Source: Tupaia tana
Taxonomy: Eukaryota > Chordata > Mammalia > Scandentia > Tupaiidae
Reading direction: 5' to 3'
Length of the DNA stretch: 64,000 bases
Assembly (NCBI GenBank): GCA_026018925.1
Contig: JAKSZU010000003.1
Location: 189,941,639-190,005,638, forward strand
Shown here in pieces: positions 56,897-64,000 of the stretch. How positions within the stretch are numbered: the stretch's first letter is position 1; each line of letters opens with the position of its first letter. A program made the position numbers and the translations under genes. Below the pieces are notes generated by a model that was not told the DNA's origin, searched no databases, and saw nothing but the letters and a program-made list of their open reading frames with translations.

Positions 56897-57139
56897 GACC
56901 CTGTGGATTAGTGGTTAAGGGCCAGCTGCATGATTCAAAGCTAGACCTGGTGGCTTGAGAAACATTTGGGTACATGCACATGTGTGTCCAAAATCCCAAA
57001 AGTAAAGAGAAATTGAAAAGTGACTGCAGCATGGTCATACCACTTGGGGAGAGGGTGCTTCCTTCCACTTCCTCTCTCTCCCTCTCTATTGAGACATCTA
57101 CCCTTTGTCAATTTTTTTTTAAAGGGGGGTAATATGCAG
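56897..57139 (+). mobile_element. SINE-B
   Basis: Short head, GGTGGCTTGAGAAAC, ATGTGTGTCCAAAATCCC, AGTGACTGCAGCATGGTC. The 10-bp TSD AAATTATGCT is perfect at 56887-56896 and 57140-57149. Confidence 0.9.
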
Positions 57140-57241
57140 AAATTATGCTATTTTAAATGTATTTTAAAACATTTGTTTTATTTTTCTGAAATGTGATTGT
57201 AATATTATGAGGCTCAAAGGTTTATCAAAATTGCTATCATA

Positions 57242-57524
57242 GGGACCAGCAGTTAGCGTAATGGCTATGTCGCTGGACTCCCACGTAGTCGACCACAGTT
57301 CGTGTCCCGGACCTGGTGGCTTAAAAACTCACGCCGGGCGCATGTGTGTGCGTGCCCAAGATCCCGAGAGGAGAATGGAGGAGAAGAGATTGCAGCACCC
57401 CCTCTGGGGGGTGATTTCTCGCTTTCTGTCTTTCTGTCTGTCTCTGTCTGGCGAGTGCACGCGCCCTATAGCAAAAACCTCTAATAAATAAATAAATAAA
57501 TTAATTAATTAATTAATTGCTATC
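57242..57524 (+). mobile_element. young SINE-A with AAAT/TTAA tail
   Basis: A box TAGCGTAATGG intact; B box region AGTTCGTGTCC altered. Tail is TAAA then TTAA units. The 13-bp TSD AATTGCTATCATA is perfect at 57229-57241 and 57525-57537. Confidence 0.96.
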
Positions 57525-57539
57525 ATATAGACAAACCTC

Positions 57540-58328
57540 AAACAAAATAAAAACACCAGTTCATGCCACAAAGATTTGCAGTATTACTATTTATTTTACA
57601 TAAAACAGATATGTATAATGATAATGAGCAAAAATCATAAAGTAGGAAGCCCTTGGAAAAAGGTATGAATGACTAAAATCAAAGAGTTGTTTCCTGTGAC
57701 TAATAATGCTTTGGCCTCTGACAGAACTCTGCATATAATGTCAACTGTCTTTCTCATTCAGTTGAAATCTCTTATATCCACATCAGCACAGCAGTGTTAG
57801 TTGTGGGCTGTCAGCCAGGACATTTAAAGAACCTTAAAACAGCTGGATTTTTACAAAGAAATCCTTTATAATGAGATTGTACAGTCTCAAATTATTCCAC
57901 GGTATATTAAACAGGGCAAACGTAAAAAGGAAAACCACATAAAACATTGTGTAAGTAGAGCCATATATTTCTGGGATTTGAACTCCATGTAACCCGTTGT
58001 ATTCAACCCATTATTTAAAAAGAGACCTACTCAGAATTGGACTTAATTCTTAAATTTAAAAATAGAATGGAACAAAAACTATTAAAATTCTATGGAATAA
58101 TCTTTAAAAGAATAGATTACCTACCTAACCATATAATCCAGAGAAGGAAGAATTATCTTCAGTTTGTCTCCTGACTAAACAATTAGATTTTGATAAGCCA
58201 CATATTTTTAAAAAATACATATCGGGCTTTCAGTAAGTTCATATACACAACCTAGAAGATCCTTGTCATCTTGATCCCTCTAAGGCTACCACACTATCAC
58301 ATTATTAATAATAACTTTTGAAGAGAAC
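57540..58328. other. unassigned unique DNA
   Basis: AT-rich; 57700-57960 is free of recognisable repeats. No gene. Confidence 0.45.
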
Positions 58329-58329
58329 C

Positions 58330-58558
58330 TACAGGTCTAGACGGAGGTGCAACGGTAAAACATGACACTCTGCAAACCCGATCCATATGGGAAGCTTCCA
58401 AGTCTTTATAAATGGCAACCTCCCTGATTACACCAGGCACACATGTACCCATCACCCAGGGCTGGCCAAGGCTGGGGTTAATCGAGGCATCAAGACCCTG
58501 TTGGGGGTGCCTGTCTCTTTCTCTCTCATGGAAGAAATAAATAAACTTAAAAATATAT
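58330..58558 (+). mobile_element. SINE-C, type copy
   Basis: Head GACGGAGGTGCAACGGTAAAAC, CAACCTCCCTGATTACACC, AGGCACACATGTACCCATC, GACCCTGTTGGGGGTGCC, end CTCTCATGGAAGAAATAAAT. Clearest statement of this family in the window. Confidence 0.82.
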
Positions 58559-58660
58559 AACCTAGGTTTGGGAATATTGTGAAATAGTCAGAGGTTATTC
58601 AGACATTTTAAATTGCAGACATTTTAAATACTTCTCTACAAACTAAAATTTCAGAATTTT

Positions 58661-58916
58661 TCTTTTTTAAGAGATTTTTGCCAAAGGGTGTGTACACTCA
58701 CTGGAGAGACAGAGACAGACAGACAGAAAGTGAGATATCACCCCCACCCAAGGGGGATGGTTATGTCACAATCCCTTCTCCATTCTCCTCCTGGGATTTT
58801 GGGCACTTACATACACACACCCAGCATGAGTTTCAAGCTGCTGGGTCTGGCACCCAAACCGTGGTCAACTATGTGGGAGTCGAGCAACGTAACCATTCTG
58901 CTGTCTGCTGGTCCCC
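58661..58916 (-). mobile_element. SINE-A
   Basis: AAGAGATTTTTGCCAAAGGG to TCTGCTGGTCCCC. The 15-bp TSD AAATTTCAGAATTTT is perfect at 58646-58660 and 58917-58931. Confidence 0.95.
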
Positions 58917-58941
58917 AAATTTCAGAATTTTAATAAAAATT

Positions 58942-59200
58942 TAGAGCCTGTGGCAAGATAGTTATGGCATATGGATCCCATAAGCTGACAACTCAGTTTG
59001 AGTCCCAGATCCAGGGGTTTGAGAAACAACTGGGCATGTGTGTGTGTGTGCGCGGCCAAAATCTCAACAGGAGAGAGAAATGGAGGAGAAGGGATTACGG
59101 GGTGACCATATCTATGTGGGCTGCTTGCTCACTTTCCCCTTCTCTCTCTCTCTCTCCATCTCTCTCCCATAACCACACATGCTCTCTGGCAAATTATTTT
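58942..59200 (+). mobile_element. SINE-B
   Basis: GAGCCTGTGGCAAGATAG head, GAGGAGAAGGGATTACGG, end TCTGGCAAATTATTTT. It follows directly on the preceding SINE-A. Confidence 0.85.
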
Positions 59201-59209
59201 TTTTAAAAA

Positions 59210-60812
59210 GGAAAAGAAACAAAATCAGAAATTAAGTAATTTCTTAAAATGCATCAGATGCCCTCCTCTTTTCTTTTCCCTAATATATTAGAGAGGGTCA
59301 TTAGGAAGGCATATTATTCAAGACCATCAATTTGCTTGTTTTAGCAATAGTGATATTACAAGTGATGGGCCCTTTAAGAACCTTAAAAGTATCCAGTTGG
59401 AGAAAATGCATTGACTGAACAGCTGACAGAGTACAGTGCTGTTAGAATCATTCACATCAAACACATCATCAGTGATTTTCTGGACAAAATGCCAAAAATG
59501 TAGCTAATCTTTTCAGTTAAACAATGCTTTTAGAAGTGCCTTCAGAGTTAAAATGAATATCTAAAAATTCTTTCAAATGCTATAAGGCCATTAGTAGACT
59601 AACACATTTGTCAACAATTTAATTAAATATTTTTAAGTCATCTCAAAGTCACATAGTGGTTGATTTTTTTGTTTTCAAAGCATCACACTTGTTATTGATA
59701 TGCTATATAACAGATAATACATTCTGAATTTTTCTTTGTTTATTAACAAGCCCTTGTAATTAACTTGCTTTTAAATCATAAGTATGATACTATTTTAATT
59801 TCCCTCACATTCTCTACCCTATCATTTGAAATCACATTAAGCTGACTCTTAGAAGGCCACCTGGTGTAATACTATGACATTGAAGTGAGCTGTTCTGGTA
59901 TGCAGGAAAATACTGACAGTCTTCTATGCTAAAATCCATTTCTCTCACTGATGACAGAACTAGGGGAAATTAATTTTTGCTATTCATAAATACCTGACAG
60001 GTTTAATGTAAATGTTTTGAAAAAGACCTCAGCATATGCTGCACATACATTACATATGCAGCATTTCACTGGAATATTGTATTTGAAACCCATTCAATTT
60101 CTAGATCACTACTGCTGAAACTGTTGAAATTTCTCAAATTACTCACAGATTGCAATTTTCTCCATATACATGTAAATAACAACAGAAGTCCCCATGAAAC
60201 CTTTCAGTCACTGGAAAAATCAGCAATTTGACACTTAGGACAAATTTCTTTGATAGGAATACTATGAAAATGCAGGTAAACCTGACAAATCACTAAGCTT
60301 TAGCCCAGCTCACCTCCTGAGGTCTGAGCTGAAGAACTTATTCCAAGGAGGTTTGGCTCTTTGTTTTTTTTTTTTTTGTTTTTTTTTTTAAGATCTGGAA
60401 GGGCTGCTGCAGAATGACTGCCACCTCAGAAACAACTGTAGCTCAAAACAAATGGCTCAGAATTTCTTTCATAAAGTGAACATGAAATCATTCCTTAGGA
60501 TATCATACAGAGATACGTACTAACATGTTCATTTAAGCATGTATGCATAATAAAGCCTCCGTTCAGGCTCAACCCATTTTATGTAGTAGATCTATGCCTG
60601 AAAAATCATGTGTAACTACATAGGGAAGCTTTTTATTTAAATAAGATCTATGGGAAACCACTTAAAATGAAATCACCCATAACTGATTCAATTTTTAAAT
60701 TTTATGTCCATTTTCAATTTTGAGCATCAATAGAAGAATAACTGTAAAGGATAGAAACACATCAAATAGGTTAAAAATCTATTAGGTCATAATGATAGTA
60801 ATAAAACAAACC
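59210..60812. other. 1.6-kb SINE-free block, candidate conserved non-coding cluster
   Basis: No mobile element recognised except T runs at 60365-60390. Contains AT-core motifs (TTTAATTAAATATT, GGAAATTAATTTTTGC) and CATACATTACATATGCAGC. Composition resembles the block at 50-51.9 kb. Function inferred only. Confidence 0.35.
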
Positions 60813-60816
60813 AAGT

Positions 60817-60973
60817 GGGGGTCAGCAGGTGGCCTGGTGGTTAGGCTGTTGGATTCCCATGTGGCCAATTGCAGTTTGAGTCCCAGACCCAGCAGTTTGA
60901 AAACCACAACAAGTAAATAGATAAATAAATAAATATATAAATAAATGTAAAAAATAAATTAAAAACAAAACAA
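60817..60973 (+). mobile_element. SINE-D
   Basis: Head GGGGGTCAGCAGGTGGCCTGG, then directly AAAACCACAACAAG and AAATAAAT tail; the CT stretch is lost. AAAACAA and CAAGT occur on both sides as the TSD. Confidence 0.88.
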
Positions 60974-61079
60974 AAAACAATCAAGTAAAAGCTGGTTAGT
61001 CTCCTTTGCGGTGTGCTAGACCAATTCATTGCTCTGAAAACTGGTAAAGGAAAAGAAATCCAGTTGTTAATTGGCCTTT

Positions 61080-61645
61080 TCTATATGAAATGTACCTTAG
61101 GTAATGGATAAGAAAAAAATTTCTTTTATAGAAGGATTCCAGCTAATGGATGAAGAAAGATAAACACACTAGAATATCGCCACCCTACAACCTCCTAATG
61201 AAATAATGGCCGCTAACAGAATAAAACAGCAACAACTGGATACTTGGTAGAAAGAAAAATGCTGAGTGCTACCAATGAAATACTCTTGCCCCCCCCCCCC
61301 AAATAAAAAGCAGATCAAGTTTCTTGAGTTAACTATCAGTTTACAGGAGGAAAAAAAAATGCATTAGACAATACGTCAGTGGCATGGTAAGCAAATCCTG
61401 AGCGAGAGACAGAATGAAGGACCTAGTTTCTCCATCAAATAAGAAGCAAGAAGAAGAAGGAAAGACGGGAGGGAAAACTCTAGACAATAAAATGAGACAA
61501 TGCAATATAAAGATATTTGCATGTGACTCAAAACAGCTGACAGTAAATAAAAAAGTTTTAAGACACTGGGAAAATTTGAAAAATGATTATTTAGTGCTAT
61601 TTCAAAATTACTGGCAATTTTTAAAGTATAATAATGGTGTTGGTC
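61080..61645 (+). mobile_element. old LINE-like 3' UTR, family uncertain
   Basis: GCAGATCAAGTTTCTTGAGTT, AACTATCAGTTTACAGGAGG, AGAGACAGAATGAAGGACC and TTTCTCCATCAAAT resemble a dispersed L1M-type 3' UTR. A C-run of 11 at 61290-61301. Confidence 0.4.
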
Positions 61646-61671
61646 AATAGTTTTTTTCTTCTCTGTTTTTT

Positions 61672-61903
61672 CTCCTAAATTTTGCTAGAGGGCACCTGCT
61701 CACCAGAGAGAGCAGAGAGAGAGAGAAAGCACATCCCATGGGGGTGGTCACACCACAATCTCTTCTCTACTTCTCCTTTCATGATTTGGGTCATGCACAC
61801 ACAAGAATCTGGCATATTTTTCAAACTGCAGGATCTGGGATTTGAATCACACAGTTGGCCATGTGGGATCCAGCCGCCTTAACCACCATCACCAGGTGGC
61901 CCC
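61672..61903 (-). mobile_element. SINE-B
   Basis: TTTTGCTAGAGGGCACCTG to ATCACCAGGTGGCCCC; diverged. Confidence 0.84.
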
Positions 61904-61909
61904 TCTTTC

Positions 61910-62166
61910 TCATTTTTTAAAGTTTATTTATTTCTCTTATGAAAGAGAAAGAGACAGAGATAGAAACAGACAGACAGACAGACAAGCACTCCCAATAAGG
62001 TCTCCATGCCATAATCCAACCCCATACTCAGCCAGCATGAACCATGGGCACCCATAGGTGTACCTCGTGTACCTCAGCTGTGTCAAAGAGGTCTAGGATG
62101 TGAATCCAGGACCTTTCCCACGTGGGCTCACTTAAGTGTATTACCACTGTGCCACCACTTTGCTCC
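61910..62166 (-). mobile_element. SINE-C
   Basis: GTTTATTTATTTCTCTTATG, AGACAGACAGACAGAC, core CCCAATAAGGTCTCC, head TATTACCACTGTGCCACC. Confidence 0.78.
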
Positions 62167-62289
62167 TGTTTTTTTTTTTGTTTTTTTGTTTGTTTGTTTT
62201 TTCTCTTAAAATATGTATCTTTTAAAATATATACTGAGACATGTATAGATAAAATGCTATGTTTATGAATCATTTCAAAATAATGCAGT

Positions 62290-62550
62290 TGGGGGGGATG
62301 GCAATGAATGGAAGACTTCATGAAAAGAGAATGGAACTTACACCACTGGCTCTCTTGCTCCCCAGTCTTTGGGCTTGGAAAAAAAACTATACCACTGACT
62401 TTCCTAGACCTTCAGCTTATAGACAGCAGGTAGTGGGACTTCCCAGCCTTCATAACTATGTTACCCAATCTTCTATAAATCTCTTTCTATATATCTATAT
62501 ATACCCTATTGGTTTCATGTCTCTGGAGAACCCTAACTAATTTATGTCTG
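62290..62550 (-). mobile_element. MLT1-like LTR fragment
   Basis: TACACCACTGGCTCTC, GCTTATAGACAGCAGG, GGGACTTCCCAGCCTTCATA and TCTCTGGAGAACCCTAACTA read as the reverse of a MaLR LTR. Solo, non-coding. Confidence 0.7.
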
Positions 62551-62586
62551 AATACAGGAAAAAGAAAATCAAAACTTACCTGTGAA

Positions 62587-62852
62587 GGGAACCAGCAGTT
62601 AGCATAATGGCTATGTCGCTGGACTCCCACGTAGTTGACCGCGGTTTGTGTCCCAGATCCGGTGACTTATAAACTCACACCGGGCGCATGTGCGTGCATG
62701 CCCAAGATCCCAAGAGGAGAATGGAGGAGAAGGGATTGCGGCGTGACCATCCCCCCTGGGGGGGGGTGATTTCTCGCTTTCTGTCTTTATGTCTCTGTCT
62801 GTCTGGCGAGCGTATGCGCCCTATAGCGAAAATCTCTCCAAAAAAAAAAAAA
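62587..62852 (+). mobile_element. young SINE-A
   Basis: Head GGGAACCAGCAGTTAGCATAATGG, B box GGTTTGTGTCC, hairpin G-run extended to 8. The 16-bp TSD AAAACTTACCTGTGAA is perfect at 62571-62586 and 62853-62868. Confidence 0.97.
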
Positions 62853-62969
62853 AAAACTTACCTGTGAATGTCCTTATGAATTTTCTGAAACAGTAGCTAC
62901 AGTTTCATAAGATTATTTACATTTGTATTCAATTTACTGATACAAAATTTCACTTTGAAATCTTGGGAA

Positions 62970-63168
62970 GAGGCATATTGCTTAAGACAAAAGGCTTTGA
63001 GGCCCGATAGATCCAAGTCTGAACCCTAACTCCGCTACTTACTAGTCAAGGACCTCAATTAGTTATCCTCTCTCAGTCTCAGTTTCTCATCTATAAAATG
63101 AGTACAATTCCCACTGAATTAAGATAATGAGTACAATCATTCTCACCTAATAAGGTGATGATGATGAC
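62970..63168 (+). mobile_element. MIR
   Basis: TCTGAACCCTAACTCCGCTAC, CTCAGTCTCAGTTTCTCATC and TATAAAATGAGTACAATTC. Confidence 0.8.
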
Positions 63169-63169
63169 A

Positions 63170-63435
63170 GGGCTGGTGCCATAGCACAAAGGTTAAGCCC
63201 AATACATACGGAGCCAGATTCCACATAGCCAGCTGTGGTTCAAATCCCAGCTCTGGTGGCTTAAAAAACATAAATGTGTGCTTATGTGGTCCAAATTATG
63301 ATGGAATGGAGAAATGGAGGAAAAAGAATTGTGCATAATCATGCCCCATAGGGAGATGCTTTCTCTCTCTCTGTCTCTCTGTCTCTCTATCCTAATCATA
63401 TGTACTCTCCAGCAATTAAAAAGAAAAAAAAAAAC
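63170..63435 (+). mobile_element. SINE-B
   Basis: Head GGGCTGGTGCCATAGCAC, body GAAATGGAGGAAAAAGAATTG, end CTCCAGCAATTAAAAAG. Confidence 0.85.
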
Positions 63436-63547
63436 ATAGAATGGTATAAAGTGCCTCACACTTAAAAAATGAAAATAATTATAATTTCTTCTGCTAAGAT
63501 GTGTAATGATATTTTCAAAAGGAGGGAAGATCATTTTAGTATTTTTT

Positions 63548-63817
63548 TTTCTTTTTCTTTTTTTGGAGAGGTTTTTGTTATAGGGCGCATGCACTTGCCA
63601 GAAAGATAGAGACAGACAGAGAGACAGAAAGCAAGAAGGTACCCCACCAGGGGGGATGGCCACATCGTAATCCCTTCTCCTCAACTCTCCTCTCGGGATC
63701 TTGGGCACACATGCACACATGTCCAGTGTGAGTTTAAGCCACCAGGTCTGGGACTTGAACTGCAGTCGATCACATGGGAGTCCAGTGACACAGCCATTAT
63801 GCCAACTGCTAGTCCCA
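63548..63817 (-). mobile_element. SINE-A
   Basis: GGAGAGGTTTTTGTTATAGGG to CTGCTAGTCCC. The 16-bp TSD CATTTTAGTATTTTTT is perfect at 63532-63547 and 63818-63833. Confidence 0.95.
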
Positions 63818-64000
63818 CATTTTAGTATTTTTTAAGACAATTTTGTAATGCTTACAGTTGGATTTCAGTTATCAACAAGCTAAATGTGGACAGTTTTAAA
63901 ATAATAATCCAATTTAATTTTATACATTTTTGTGTCTTCAAAACTGAGACATTTGTATAAATGACTATTTCCAGAACTACTATTATTACTATAACTACTA

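Noticed and set aside
19343-57491. Recurrent peptide like MCVRAQDPERRMEEKGL in many frames
   Set aside because: This is the same SINE-A body translated at each copy, not a gene family.
63193-63720. 175-codon minus-strand frame, the longest in the window
   Set aside because: It runs through a minus SINE-A, an A/T tract and a SINE-B; the peptide pieces are the standard SINE translations.

Overview
The window reads as an intergenic or intronic piece of a placental mammal genome. It is AT-rich and has no long open frames of its own. It carries ancient mammal-wide repeats (L2, MIR, L3/CR1-like, MLT1-like LTRs, L1M remnants) plus a dense layer of tRNA-derived SINEs and a lineage L1. I do not recognise Alu, B1, CAN, VES, BovA/CHR, ERE, AfroSINE or rabbit C repeats, so the order cannot be fixed from memory. 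The dominant SINE (here SINE-A) has a tRNA head with Pol III boxes, a body holding a C-run/G-run hairpin, an end reading CCTATAGCAAAAACCTCTCC and a poly(A) tail. Older relatives are called SINE-B, a short head-only form SINE-D, and an independent tRNA-headed family SINE-C. These labels are mine. About 55 SINE copies lie in 64 kb, many with target-site duplications (TSDs) that can be read base by base. No functional protein-coding gene is supported; the open frames fall in SINE bodies, dinucleotide repeats, L1 ORF2 remnants or unique DNA without family resemblance. || Layout: 0.5-3.2 kb is a near full-length ORF1-only (HAL1-like) LINE cut by two SINEs. 4.3-5.65 kb is an old L1M 3' end with two SINEs. 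5.7-12.8 kb mixes unique DNA, SINE-C copies, an L2 tail and TA/CA repeats. 12.8-14.15 kb is repeat-free and holds one exon-like segment. 15.8-20.8 kb is a stack of insertions: an old L1M split by a younger 5'-truncated L1 that appears to have carried about 0.65 kb of its former 3' flank (3' transduction, 19-bp TSD), itself hit by two SINEs. 22-28 kb is mostly unique, with an L2 end. 31-35 kb has MIRs and an L3/CR1-like fossil. 37.3-38.8 kb is L2. 40.3 and 42.0 kb carry two nearly identical 87-bp segments. 45.4-46 kb is an MLT1-like LTR. 48.5-49.3 kb is a SINE-A split by an antisense COX20 processed pseudogene. 50-51.9 kb and 59.2-60.8 kb are long SINE-free blocks that look like candidate conserved non-coding DNA. 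52.3 kb holds a small mariner-type MITE. || How the parts relate: the window is a record of LINE-1 activity. L1 supplied the machinery; SINEs, the HAL1-like element and the COX20 mRNA were copied in trans. TSDs and nesting give a relative order of events: L2/MIR/L3, then L1M, then SINE-B/C/D, the lineage L1 and the HAL1-like element, then SINE-A, then the COX20 copy. Conservation, expression and lineage placement need searches that were not available here.
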